Shown here: positions 27,155-34,902 of the stretch, in pieces
Numbering within the stretch: position 1 is the first letter of the stretch
Layout: each line of letters opens with the position of its first letter
Origin: Verrucomicrobiota bacterium
GTDB taxonomy: Bacteria > Verrucomicrobiota > Verrucomicrobiia > Limisphaerales > UBA11320
Assembly (NCBI GenBank): GCA_016199985.1
Contig: JACQFQ010000045.1
Coordinates: 1-64,000 of the forward strand
DNA length: 64,000 bases
Direction: 5' to 3'
Made by a program: the position numbers and the translations under genes
The notes under the pieces: model-generated
Seen by the model: the letters and a program-made list of their open reading frames with translations, nothing else
What the model was told of the DNA's origin: nothing
Databases searched by the model: none

Positions 27155-28579
27155 TCAGGGGACCAGGAGGACACGGTAGTATCGCGAAGGAACCAGGGAG
27201 GGGTGGGCCGCGGTTTTTGGCGGTCCGCTGTCGATCCATTGAACGCGATCGCCCGGCGCGACCACGCTGGGCTGCGCCGCCTGGGGGCTCGTGAAGGCGA
27301 CGTCAACGCTGTAGAGAATCGTGTAGCGCGATCCGGGCGTGGCGGGGAATTCGATCAGGATGTCCGTGCTGGGCAGCTGACGCGTCAGGCTGATCCCGGA
27401 GCTTCCCGCGGAGCTGGTCCCGAGCGACACCACGGGGGATTCAACGACATCGAACGTCAATCCTCCGAACGGCTGCCGCGTGGGGAAGAAGAATTCCAGG
27501 GTGACGACCACCGAGTCTCCGGGCGCGAGGGCGACAGGCGCGACCGCGAAGGGCCTGCCTGCGTTGGTGCCCACCGCGTTGAAGAGGATGTCCGGCAACG
27601 TCGCGTGGCGTTGCGAAAGCCCCGTGACGGTCACTCGCACCGCGCCGACGGCCGTGGCTCCGACGTTCTGTATCGTGAGCTTCTGCGTGAAGAGTCCTGT
27701 TTGCTTGTCCACGGTCGGCGACGCCTGGATGGAAACGACCGACATCACCCCGGGGAGGGCGTTCGTGACGGCGACGCTGTTGGTGACCGCGTCGTTGACA
27801 GAATTCGTGTCGCGATGACTGTCGGCGAAGACCGAGGAGATGAACTGGAATGGGCCCGGGTTGGTGAATTGAAGCGACACGCTCAGCTGCGCGCTCTGCG
27901 AGGGCGCGAGCGTTCCCACATTCAGCGCGAGATTCGTGCCGGTGGCGCCGCCCACGATCGAGCCTCCAGAGGACGACAACACCGTCGCGCCCAGGCCGAA
28001 GAAATTGCTGAGGATAATGTTCGACGCCGGGTCTGGGCCGTAGTTGGTCACGCCGATGGTGTAAGTCGCCTGATCGCCGACCAGCTGGGTCTGCGCGGGG
28101 CCCGTCGCTCCGACGCCGAGATCTGAGACGCCCAGCGTCACCTCGGAGACGAGAGTCAGGTTGGTGAGCGGCAGCGAGTTGTTCGTGGCGGCGATGTCGA
28201 TGCTGTTGGTTTGAAATCCGAGCGCGGTGGGGCGCGTGTTTATCTGGAAGCTCACAGTGCCGCTGTTGGTGAGCCGGCTAATGAGAAGGATCACGGGGTT
28301 GGTGCTATTGACCAGGAACACGGCGCCGGTGGTGGTGGAGGAACTGAGAAACTGGACGGAGCCCGCCAGCGTGTTGGTGATGACCAGATTGGTGAGGGTG
28401 ATGCCCGAGGTATTGGTGAGGGAGATCGAATACGAGAGCGTGTTGCTGATCACCACGGGATCGGGGGAGGCGGCGGCCGTGACGTCGATCAGTTGGGCGC
28501 TTCCGGCCGAGGGCCAGAGCAGGAGGCAACTCAGGGCGACCGCCCAACGCCAGAATATTGCCATGTGGTTATACGCCAT
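27155..28579 (-). CDS. Secreted DUF11/CARDB-repeat protein
   Basis: A 474-residue exported protein. The signal peptide is AVALSCLLLWPSAGSAQ, followed by two DUF11-type beta-sandwich repeats (VTAAASPDPVVISNTLSYSISLTNTSG; LGVGATGPAQTQLVGDQATYTIGVTNYG) rich in Asn/Thr, then a CARDB-like domain (SPTVDKQTGLFTQKLTIQNVGATAVG). The C-terminal segment (YTILYSVDVAF...WIDSG...SRYYRVLLVP) resembles tails on two other secreted proteins in the window. It probably acts at the cell surface together with the barrel encoded seven bases downstream. ATG 28564 is an alternative start. Confidence 0.75.
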   Translation of the reverse strand: MAYNHMAIFWRWAVALSCLLLWPSAGSAQLIDVTAAASPDPVVISNTLSYSISLTNTSGITLTNLVITNTLAGSVQFLSSSTTTGAVFLVNSTNPVILLISRLTNSGTVSFQINTRPTALGFQTNSIDIAATNNSLPLTNLTLVSEVTLGVSDLGVGATGPAQTQLVGDQATYTIGVTNYGPDPASNIILSNFFGLGATVLSSSGGSIVGGATGTNLALNVGTLAPSQSAQLSVSLQFTNPGPFQFISSVFADSHRDTNSVNDAVTNSVAVTNALPGVMSVVSIQASPTVDKQTGLFTQKLTIQNVGATAVGAVRVTVTGLSQRHATLPDILFNAVGTNAGRPFAVAPVALAPGDSVVVTLEFFFPTRQPFGGLTFDVVESPVVSLGTSSAGSSGISLTRQLPSTDILIEFPATPGSRYTILYSVDVAFTSPQAAQPSVVAPGDRVQWIDSGPPKTAAHPSLVPSRYYRVLLVP

Positions 28580-28652
28580 ACCGGGGGACGACTCTCATCG
28601 ACCCGACGGCGGAAACTGACGCGGCCCCGCGGCCTTGGCCAGTCAAAACCCA

Positions 28653-28723
28653 GCGGGAAAAGCCGCTTGCAGAAAACCAAGCGCTAGGAGCAGCCACGGT
28701 TTTCTGCGAGCGGCCTTTCCCGC
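28653..28723. repeat. Long palindrome, 26-bp arms
   Basis: Arms 28653-28678 (starting GCGGGAAAAGCCGC) and 28698-28723 are reverse complements with only two mismatches and enclose a 19-base spacer. It lies in the divergent gap between the DUF11 gene and a rhodanese gene. The near-perfect pairing suggests a REP/MITE-like element or a strong RNA hairpin; no T tract marks it as a terminator on either strand. Confidence 0.75.
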
Positions 28724-28875
28724 CAAGGGCAGTTCGTGCCATGAGAACGCCGCCCCCGGAATTGCGCCAGAACGACGGATCCCGAAGCGCGGGCGGGAGT
28801 GATATGCGCCGCGCGCCGGATGGCTCGCCTCAGTAGAGGCTGGCATTGGGCGGTCGATCCCGGTAATTGCCGTGG

Positions 28876-29289
28876 ATGCGAAACTGCTTTTGGATTCTTG
28901 CGCTCTCCTTCTTGCTCGAAATCGTTTCAACGATCCACGCCGCGGAGAGCGCGCCGCCGAAAACGGCCGGCACACCTCGGAAGATTCAGATCGACGAGTT
29001 CGATCGGTTGCGGGCCAGGACGAACCATGTGGTCCTGGATGTGCGGAGCCCGGAGGAATACAAGGCGGGGCATGTGCCCAATGCGGTGAATCTGAATGTT
29101 CACGACCCCGCTTTCGCGAAGCAAATGTCCTCTTTGGATCCGTCGAAGACCTACTTGGTCCATTGCGCTCGCGGCAAGCGGAGCGCGTTGGCGACGGATC
29201 AGATGAACCAGAAAGGCCTGACGAACGTTCTGGATTTCAGCGGCGGCTTTGATCTCTGGCAGAAGTCTGGGAAGCCTGTCGTCAAGTAG
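28876..29289 (+). CDS. Periplasmic rhodanese-domain protein
   Basis: A 137-residue protein with a signal peptide (FWILALSFLLEIVSTIHA) and a single rhodanese domain (VVLDVRSPEEYKAGHVPNAVN; active loop HCARGKRSALA with the catalytic Cys). Single-domain rhodaneses transfer sulfane sulfur or act in sulfur/redox sensing. The export signal places it in the periplasm. The start is ATG 28876. A second, cytoplasmic-looking rhodanese and a DsbD N-domain protein are encoded just downstream on the opposite strand. Confidence 0.85.
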   Translation: MRNCFWILALSFLLEIVSTIHAAESAPPKTAGTPRKIQIDEFDRLRARTNHVVLDVRSPEEYKAGHVPNAVNLNVHDPAFAKQMSSLDPSKTYLVHCARGKRSALATDQMNQKGLTNVLDFSGGFDLWQKSGKPVVK

Positions 29290-29313
29290 CCGGCTTTGAT
29301 CGTGAGCGAACCG

Positions 29314-29820
29314 CTACTTGATATCGGCCGACAGCTTCAGCTTCCTTGGCGGGTAACACACGGCGCCGCGACAGGCCTGATAACCGAGGACTCCTGAGAT
29401 TGTGAGCGGTAGCTTCGCGTCGGCCGCGAGCCGCATGGGCACGGTGATTTCGAAGGTTCCGTCGTAGACGAGGAGCGGCTTTTCCAGCCCAGCCAGTTTT
29501 TCCTCTTTGCCTGCCGGATACTTTGCCGGGAGAGCGAGGACCCCTTGCGCGGGATTCAAGGTCAGGACCGCGGGAATGTAAGTGGGCTCGCTGGGTGGGT
29601 TGGCTTGCACATGGTAGCCCTCGTCGACCTTGAACTGGAGGACCGCCGTGATCTCGCTTCCCGGTTTCGCGATTCCTTTGATCACGACGGCTTTCAGCGA
29701 CACCGCCTCGCCGGGTTTCTTGGGCGCTGCGGGAGAAGGCGGGGCGGGCTGCGCAGAGAGCGTCCAGGCGAGGAGGGGGAGGAGCGCCAGAATCAGCAGG
29801 GGCGAGAGTTTTCTCATCAT
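29314..29820 (-). CDS. Stand-alone DsbD N-terminal domain protein
   Basis: A 168-residue exported protein with a signal peptide (LLILALLPLLAWTLSAQP). The domain matches the periplasmic alpha domain of DsbD (DsbC/DsbD N-terminal superfamily): VDEGYHVQANPPSEPTYIPAVL and the redox pair in GYQACRGAVCYPP. DsbD proper continues with eight membrane helices and a thioredoxin domain; none is present here, so this protein must get electrons from a partner (CcdA or DsbD core) encoded elsewhere. It lies 62 bases after the rhodanese gene on the same strand. Confidence 0.82.
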   Translation of the reverse strand: MMRKLSPLLILALLPLLAWTLSAQPAPPSPAAPKKPGEAVSLKAVVIKGIAKPGSEITAVLQFKVDEGYHVQANPPSEPTYIPAVLTLNPAQGVLALPAKYPAGKEEKLAGLEKPLLVYDGTFEITVPMRLAADAKLPLTISGVLGYQACRGAVCYPPRKLKLSADIK

Positions 29821-29882
29821 CGTGGGGGTTGGACGCGGGGACCGGTGGAATTCATCAAGCGGAGAGGATCATCCCGCGAGGC

Positions 29883-30251
29883 TCATTTCGTGAGAGGCCA
29901 TTGCGCCTGGACCAAGGCTTTATAGCCCCCGATCAAGGAGGACACATTCTTGTATCCCATCCGTTGCGCCACCTGTGCCGTCAGGATGGATCGATAGCCG
30001 CCTCCGCAGTACATGATGATCTCCGTCTCCGGATCGGGGAGTCGTTTCTCGATATCCCGCTCGAGGATCCCTTTTCCCAGATGCGCGGCCTCGAACGCAT
30101 GGCCGGCGGACCATTCGGCGTCCTCGCGGACGTCGAGCAGCACGGCCTTCGGGTTTGCCTTCAGGCGGGCGCGGGCCTGGTCGAGGGTGATCTCGCGAAC
30201 TTCCGCGCGCGTTTCGGTCACAAGTTTGAGGAATCCAGGCGAGTGTTCCAT
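29883..30251 (-). CDS. Rhodanese-domain protein (cytoplasmic)
   Basis: A 122-residue single-domain rhodanese without a signal peptide. Visible features are ITLDQARARLKANPKAVLLDVRE, AAHLGKGILERDIE and the active-site loop YCGGGYRSILTA with the catalytic Cys. The start at 30251 (MEHSPGF) is preferred; the frame is open further upstream but the translation is not rhodanese-like. It probably shares a transcript with the DsbD N-domain gene downstream, hinting at sulfur or thiol chemistry. Confidence 0.85.
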   Translation of the reverse strand: MEHSPGFLKLVTETRAEVREITLDQARARLKANPKAVLLDVREDAEWSAGHAFEAAHLGKGILERDIEKRLPDPETEIIMYCGGGYRSILTAQVAQRMGYKNVSSLIGGYKALVQAQWPLTK

Positions 30252-30414
30252 TGGCGCGAGCCTAGGAAGGGTTGCCCGGCGTGGGCAAGCCCACATTGAC
30301 CCGTCTGATCCGCGTGGGGATTCGAGATTCCCTCGAGGGCGCGTCATCCGCTCCCACTCCTCATGCTCATCCTCATCGCCATCCTCATTCTTCTTGGGGC
30401 GGCTGGATCCGGGT

Positions 30415-30442
30415 TTGACTTTTTCCGCGCGTCGACTACATA
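30415..30442 (+). promoter_or_regulatory. Predicted promoter of the structured leader
   Basis: TTGACT (30415-30420) and TACATA (30437-30442) are separated by 16 bases, in an otherwise GC-rich gap. It would start a transcript about 190 bases long up to the terminator at 30597-30631. Confidence 0.4.
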
Positions 30443-30478
30443 TACGGCCCGCGTTCGGTGTCGAACGTGGTTACCGGC

Positions 30479-30577
30479 ATGATGCATTCACTCACAGTCA
30501 AACAGAGTCAGCCTTCCTGGCTGATTTGTTCGGGCGCTCGCATGAGCGTCCTGGGCATCGTGGAGGGAATCATCTAA
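30479..30577 (+). CDS. Possible leader peptide, 32 residues
   Basis: A short frame MMHSLTVKQSQPSWLICSGA, then RMSVLGIVEGII, ending 19 bases before the terminator stem. There is no clear Shine-Dalgarno and no run of one amino acid as in classic attenuators, so translation is uncertain. Confidence 0.25.
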   Translation: MMHSLTVKQSQPSWLICSGARMSVLGIVEGII

Positions 30578-30596
30578 GGCAAACCACTCCTTTTTG

Positions 30597-30631
30597 AAAA
30601 CCCCACGATTGCGAACCAATCGTGGGGTTTT
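30597..30631 (+). terminator. Strong intrinsic terminator
   Basis: A perfect 15-bp stem (AAAACCCCACGATTG with its complement) closes the loop CGAAC and continues into TTTTTGCTTTT. It lies only 20 bases before the ATG at 30651, so it either ends a short RNA or acts as a conditional terminator for that gene. Confidence 0.85.
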
Positions 30632-30650
30632 TGCTTTTGGCGGTTGAGAA

Positions 30651-30986
30651 ATGGACCACACAATGAAAACGATCAGGAACACAAAACGGCGGATCGAAAC
30701 CAGGCCGGCGCCCAAGACGCCCGAGACCGCGGATCTGGGCGCTTTGAAGGAGTCGCTCTTGCGGGAGCGATTGGAGGCCGCGACAACCCCTGCGTTGAAG
30801 GCCCAATACCGTTGGGCCGCCGATGAGGCGGCCGCGCTCGCCTTCGTGACCCCTTGGCCCAGCTTTTTCTTCCCGGCGCTCTTCGCCGAGAAGGCTGACG
30901 CTGCGCGGGAACAGGTGGCGCGGCAGGAGAGGATCCGGGGACGGATCCCGCGTCCGGGCGCGCTCACCGAAGGGGTTGGCGCGTGA
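30651..30986 (+). CDS. Small conserved hypothetical protein
   Basis: A 111-residue, mostly helical protein with a basic N-terminus and a central AADEAAALAFVTPWPSFFFPALFAEKADAA segment. I recall similar AANEAAALAWLTPFPLLVLP-like segments from other verrucomicrobial proteins, but cannot name a family. The hydrophobic stretch LAFVTPWPSFFFPALF may be membrane-associated. The first ATG is 20 bases after a strong terminator; ATG 30663 is an alternative. It is followed by the polyprenyl synthase gene. Confidence 0.55.
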   Translation: MDHTMKTIRNTKRRIETRPAPKTPETADLGALKESLLRERLEAATTPALKAQYRWAADEAAALAFVTPWPSFFFPALFAEKADAAREQVARQERIRGRIPRPGALTEGVGA

Positions 30987-31088
30987 ATCCGCGCGCGTGG
31001 GTTCGAACCGGCCGCCCCTTCCCGCTCGAAATGATTTGGCGTGGGGAGGTTGACTTGGTTTTGCCTGCTACCTAGATTTCCCAACACC

Positions 31089-32150
31089 ATGGGTGTGCGC
31101 ATCAAAAGCCCCCCTGCCAACTCGGTTGCCCCCTCTTTTGACGGCTCCCTGGCGTGGCGGAGGATCGTGGGCCCGGTTGACGGCTTCATTCAAGCCGCGG
31201 TGGAGCGTCTCTCCGGCCAGATCAGTGAATTCGAGCCGGAAATCCGCGAATACATCACCTATGCCATCGCGGCCCAGGGGAAACATCTTCGTCCTGCTCT
31301 CGTCTCTTTGAGCGGAATGGCCTCCGGCGCTGTCAATGATGGGCACATTTCGGCCGCCGCGATTGTGGAAATGGTCCACCTGGCGACCTTGGTGCATGAC
31401 GACGTGATGGACGACGCACAACTGAGGCGCTCCCGACCGACTCTCGCGGCGCGCTGGGACAGTCATCTGGCGGTGCTGGTGGGGGATTGCCTCTTCGCGC
31501 ATGCCTTGAAGCTGGCGGCGCAGTTTCCAACGCCCGAGGTGTGTCGCGCCGTGGCCGCGGCCACCAATACGGTTTGCTCCGGCGAGATTCTCCAGGATCG
31601 CAACGCCGGAAACTTTGGCCTCAGCCGCCAGGAGTATTTTCGCGTGATCGGCATGAAAACCGGCGAGTTATTCGCTCTTTCGGCCGATTTGGGAGGCCTC
31701 CTCGCCGAAGCCCCTCCCGCTCAACGCGCCGCGTTGCGCGACTACGGGATGGCGCTGGGGACGGCTTACCAGATCTACGACGACTGCCTGGATCTGTTCG
31801 GCGTTGAAGGGGAGGCGGGCAAGACTTTGGGCAGCGACCTCGCCAAGGGGAAGGCTACCCTTCCGGTGCTGTTGATGATGGAGGAAGGCACGGAGAGCGA
31901 GCGCAGCAGCCTCCTGGCCTGGCTGCGTTCTTGGGCGCCGCATGATCTTCCGCGCTTGCGCGATCTTTTGGATCGTCGTCAGATCCTCCCTAGAGCGTCG
32001 AGCGTGGTCTCCGGGTTTCTCGACCACGCCCGCGCCGCCCTGGAAGAGCTGCCGCGCAGCGAAAGCCGCTCGAGTCTGCGCGAGCTCACTGATTTCCTCG
32101 CGGCGCAGATGGCGGCGTTAGGGGATCCGCCCAAGGTCCCCGCCGCGTAG
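31089..32150 (+). CDS. Polyprenyl diphosphate synthase
   Basis: A 353-residue trans-isoprenyl diphosphate synthase that makes the side-chain precursor for quinones. The first Asp-rich motif is DDVMD at 104-108 (HDDVMDDAQLRR) and the second is DDCLD at 231-235; GKHLRPAL and KTGELFA-type segments are present. Residues four and five before the first motif are Thr and Ala, small residues typical of long-chain (C30-C50) enzymes. The start at 31089 gives family length. It overlaps the next gene's start (TAGTG), so it forms an operon with the sigma factor. Confidence 0.92.
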   Translation: MGVRIKSPPANSVAPSFDGSLAWRRIVGPVDGFIQAAVERLSGQISEFEPEIREYITYAIAAQGKHLRPALVSLSGMASGAVNDGHISAAAIVEMVHLATLVHDDVMDDAQLRRSRPTLAARWDSHLAVLVGDCLFAHALKLAAQFPTPEVCRAVAAATNTVCSGEILQDRNAGNFGLSRQEYFRVIGMKTGELFALSADLGGLLAEAPPAQRAALRDYGMALGTAYQIYDDCLDLFGVEGEAGKTLGSDLAKGKATLPVLLMMEEGTESERSSLLAWLRSWAPHDLPRLRDLLDRRQILPRASSVVSGFLDHARAALEELPRSESRSSLRELTDFLAAQMAALGDPPKVPAA

Positions 32151-32803
32151 TGAACCCCCCGCGCAACACCGTGGCACCCGACCCCGAGTCCTCCCCGTCT
32201 CCTGCGCCGCCGTCCGCCCCTGCTCCTCGCCCCGATCCCGAGGATTCCGCGCTGGTTCAGGAGGTTCTCGCCGGAAACGCGTCCTCATTCGAGACATTGG
32301 TTCAGAGGTATCAGCAGAGGATCTACGGCACGCTGTATAACATGACGGCGAATCACGATGACGCCGCGGATCTCACGCAGGAAACCTTCATCAAGGCGTT
32401 CCGCGCCCTCAAATCATTCAAAGGGGAATCGAGCTTCTACACCTGGGTCTATCGGATCGCGGTCAACCGCACTTTGAACTTTCTGAAGCAGAGGAAGCAA
32501 AGAAGCTTCATGAGCCTGAACGATTTGGACGGCGCGGCCGAGCAGCATCCGGATCTGGTGGCCCTGATCAGCCACAAAACACCGGCCCGGGACGCGGGGT
32601 TATCGGAGCTTCAAGAAAAGTTGAACGCCGCCATGCTCAAACTGTCAGAGCCTCACAGATTGGTTGTGACTTTGCATGAGATTCAAGGTTTGCCGCATGA
32701 AGAGATCGCCGAGATCATGGAATGCAACGTGGGCACGGTGCGATCGAGGCTGTTCTACGCGCGGCAGCAATTGCAGGCCTGGCTTTCGGATTACCTGAAA
32801 TGA
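32150..32803 (+). CDS. ECF RNA polymerase sigma factor
   Basis: A 217-residue sigma-70 family factor of the extracytoplasmic-function group. A proline-rich N-terminus is followed by region 2 (FETLVQRYQQRIYGTLYNMT, DAADLTQETFIKAFRAL, YTWVYRIAVNRTLNFL) and region 4 (LPHEEIAEIMECNVGTVRSR). The start is GTG 32150, overlapping the previous stop; an internal start after the proline-rich tail cannot be excluded. A membrane protein that may be its anti-sigma factor follows three bases later. Confidence 0.93.
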   Translation: MNPPRNTVAPDPESSPSPAPPSAPAPRPDPEDSALVQEVLAGNASSFETLVQRYQQRIYGTLYNMTANHDDAADLTQETFIKAFRALKSFKGESSFYTWVYRIAVNRTLNFLKQRKQRSFMSLNDLDGAAEQHPDLVALISHKTPARDAGLSELQEKLNAAMLKLSEPHRLVVTLHEIQGLPHEEIAEIMECNVGTVRSRLFYARQQLQAWLSDYLK

Positions 32804-32806
32804 CTT

Positions 32807-33169
32807 ATGGAACACCACCCTGAGAACGAGGATTTTGAGAAGCTAAGCCGGCTGCTCGCCCTGAAGCGCCGTGAAGCGCCTCCTCCGCGCTTCTTCGATG
32901 AGCTGTCAGGACGTGTGATGCGCGGCATTGAGAAGGAGCCGGCCGCCGGGTGGGAGAGCTGGCTGGATCGATTGCTTTCAGTGTCCTGGTTCCAGCCTGT
33001 CGCCGCGGGCGCGATGGCGGTGCTGGTGGGCGGCTTGGTGATCCTCGCCGTCACGCAGCCCGGATCCTCCGATCCCGCCGGACAAGCGATGTTCCCAACC
33101 CAGGACGCGCCGACAGCCTCGACGAACCTGTCCGCGCCGAGCAGCCTGACGCCGCTGCCGCTTCGATAG
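32807..33169 (+). CDS. Putative anti-sigma factor, single membrane segment
   Basis: A 120-residue protein with a charged cytoplasmic N-terminus (about 1-62), one membrane helix (PVAAGAMAVLVGGLVILAV, about 64-82) and a Pro/Ser/Thr-rich C-terminus. No zinc-binding anti-sigma (HxxxCxxC) motif is present. It starts three bases after the ECF sigma gene, and size, topology and position all match a membrane anti-sigma factor; this is inference from context. Confidence 0.65.
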   Translation: MEHHPENEDFEKLSRLLALKRREAPPPRFFDELSGRVMRGIEKEPAAGWESWLDRLLSVSWFQPVAAGAMAVLVGGLVILAVTQPGSSDPAGQAMFPTQDAPTASTNLSAPSSLTPLPLR

Positions 33170-33200
33170 GCCGGCCTCCGCTTGCCCGCCGCTGTCCGAC

Positions 33201-34181
33201 TCACTCTGCCTTCACGCCGCGGGTCATGAGCGCTTTCACAGCCTCCAATGCGGGCTTGGACTCATGGAGCATGGCATGGACTTCGTCAATGATGGGGGTG
33301 GGGACTTTGAGCTGTCGCGCGAGTTGGAACGCGGACTTGGAGGTGGGGTATCCCTCCGCGACGCTCACTGAGCCGGCTTGAATATCGGCGGCGGACTCGC
33401 CTCGCCCGATTCGTTCACCGAACGCCCGGTTCCGGCTGAGCTTCGAGAAACAGGTGACGGCGAGGTCGCCGAGGCCGCTAAGACCTGAGAAAGTTTCCGG
33501 CTGGGCGCCGCACGCGACCCCGAGTCGACGCATCTCGACAATGCCTCGGGTGATGAGCGCCGCCTTCGAATTCTCGCCGAACCCCAGCCCATCGCAAACC
33601 CCCGCCGCGATGGCGACCACGTTCTTGAGAGCTCCCCCCATCTCGACGCCCAACTCATCTCCGCTCGTGTACACCCTGAAGGTCGAGTTGGTGAACAGCC
33701 CTTGGGCGACTTCCGCGATCTCCGGCTGGGAGCTTGCCGCGACAACCGCCGTGGGAATGCCTTGCGCGACCTCCATTGCGAGCGAAGGACCCGAAAGGGC
33801 CGCGACGCCCCGCGCGCTGGTCAAAACCTCCCGCAGAATCCCGCACATGGTCAGGCCCGTCGCGTACTCGATTCCCTTCGTCACGCTCACGACGATGCCT
33901 GGATACGAGGCCAACACTTTCACCCCTTCGCGGAACGCGCGCGAGGGCACGGCGACCACCACCGCGTCGGAGTTTCGCACAGCGACCTCCGCCGAGGGCT
34001 CGAATTTCCAGTCCTGGGGCAACGCGACCCCGGGAAGGTAACGGGCGTTGGCTCCGCTTTGTTCCATTTCGCGGAGGTGCTCGGCGCTGTGGCCCCAAAG
34101 ACGAATGGAATGTCCGCCGCGATCGAGTTGGATCGCCAGCGCTGTTCCCCATGCGCCGGCGCCGAGGATCGCGACTCTCAC
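33201..34181 (-). CDS. gpsA: Glycerol-3-phosphate dehydrogenase [NAD(P)+]
   Basis: A 326-residue GpsA. The NAD-binding loop GAGAWGTALA starts the protein (VRVAILGAGAWG), followed by SVTKGIE, LSGPSLAMEVAQG, the catalytic-Lys region GALKNVVAIAAG and GLSGLGDLAVTC. It reduces dihydroxyacetone phosphate to sn-glycerol-3-phosphate, the backbone for phospholipids. The GTG start at 34181 overlaps the plsY stop in GTGA, so both glycerolipid genes are coupled, PlsY first. A longer frame upstream to 34550 only shadows plsY. Confidence 0.95.
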   Translation of the reverse strand: MRVAILGAGAWGTALAIQLDRGGHSIRLWGHSAEHLREMEQSGANARYLPGVALPQDWKFEPSAEVAVRNSDAVVVAVPSRAFREGVKVLASYPGIVVSVTKGIEYATGLTMCGILREVLTSARGVAALSGPSLAMEVAQGIPTAVVAASSQPEIAEVAQGLFTNSTFRVYTSGDELGVEMGGALKNVVAIAAGVCDGLGFGENSKAALITRGIVEMRRLGVACGAQPETFSGLSGLGDLAVTCFSKLSRNRAFGERIGRGESAADIQAGSVSVAEGYPTSKSAFQLARQLKVPTPIIDEVHAMLHESKPALEAVKALMTRGVKAE

Positions 34182-34828
34182 GGAGCGCCCTCCGCTCTCT
34201 TGGCTCCGACGCGGCTTTCCGTGCCCGCGAGGAGGCGTCCGATATTCGCGCGATGTTTGCAAATCGCCAGCGCCGACAGAACTCCGCACACGCCCAGCAG
34301 TCGGCCGCTCCCTCCGGTGAGAGCGACGGCGACAGGCAGAGCCGCCGCCGCGAGGATCGATCCGAGGGAAACATAGCGGGTGATCGCGAGCGTCACGATG
34401 AAAACACCGACCACCCAGGCGAGCGGGACGGGGGCCAGCGCGCCCAGAACGCCGGCGCTGGTGGCGATGCCTTTGCCCCCTTTGAACCCGAGCCAGCACG
34501 TGTAGTTGTGTCCGAGCACCACGCCCACGCCCGCCAGGATCGCCATCCATTCCTGGGTCGCTGGCGTTGCGTCGGGCGGAAGTCCTCCGAAGGCCTTCGC
34601 CAGCGTCGGAAGCCCGGCGCAGGCGAGCGTTCCCTTTGCGGCGTCGACGAGAAGGACCAGCGTTCCGGGGCCCTTGCCCAGAATCCTGAAGGCATTGGTC
34701 GCGCCGATGTTTCCGCTGCCCACGGTGCGGATATCAATGCCGCGAGCCTTCGCCATCAGGTAGCCCGTGGGGAACGACCCCAGGACGTAGGCGCCCAACA
34801 GGATCAATGAAATGACGGCGACGAGCAC
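34178..34828 (-). CDS. plsY: Glycerol-3-phosphate acyltransferase PlsY
   Basis: A 216-residue multi-pass membrane enzyme that acylates glycerol-3-phosphate from acyl-phosphate. The three conserved motifs are visible: GSFPTGYLMAKARGIDIR, GSGNIGATNAFRILGK and HNYTCWLGFKGGKGIATSAG. Five or so hydrophobic segments match the PlsY topology. It overlaps gpsA by four bases downstream, so the enzyme and the source of its substrate are made together. Confidence 0.95.
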   Translation of the reverse strand: MLVAVISLILLGAYVLGSFPTGYLMAKARGIDIRTVGSGNIGATNAFRILGKGPGTLVLLVDAAKGTLACAGLPTLAKAFGGLPPDATPATQEWMAILAGVGVVLGHNYTCWLGFKGGKGIATSAGVLGALAPVPLAWVVGVFIVTLAITRYVSLGSILAAAALPVAVALTGGSGRLLGVCGVLSALAICKHRANIGRLLAGTESRVGAKRAEGAP

Positions 34829-34902
34829 GCAGCGATCTTCAAAGTCTGACGATTCAGTGCAATCACAAACGATCTTGCAAACGACGCGCTCGATTCCCGC
34901 TT

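Larger units (their letters stand above)
30450..30636 (+). ncRNA. Candidate structured RNA or attenuator leader
   Basis: Downstream of the predicted promoter come three small perfect hairpins: CGTTCG/CGAACG (30452-30467), TCAGCC/GGCTGA (30508-30524) and CGCTC/GAGCG (30535-30548). A strong intrinsic terminator follows. A 32-codon frame (ATG 30479 to TAA 30577) spans the last two hairpins. The arrangement fits either a free small RNA or a leader that controls the gene beginning at 30651. I recognise no Rfam family. Confidence 0.4.

Noticed and set aside
30990-31030. GGGTTCGAACC, resembling a tRNA T-loop
   Set aside because: The flanking bases do not form a T stem and no acceptor, D or anticodon arm is present.
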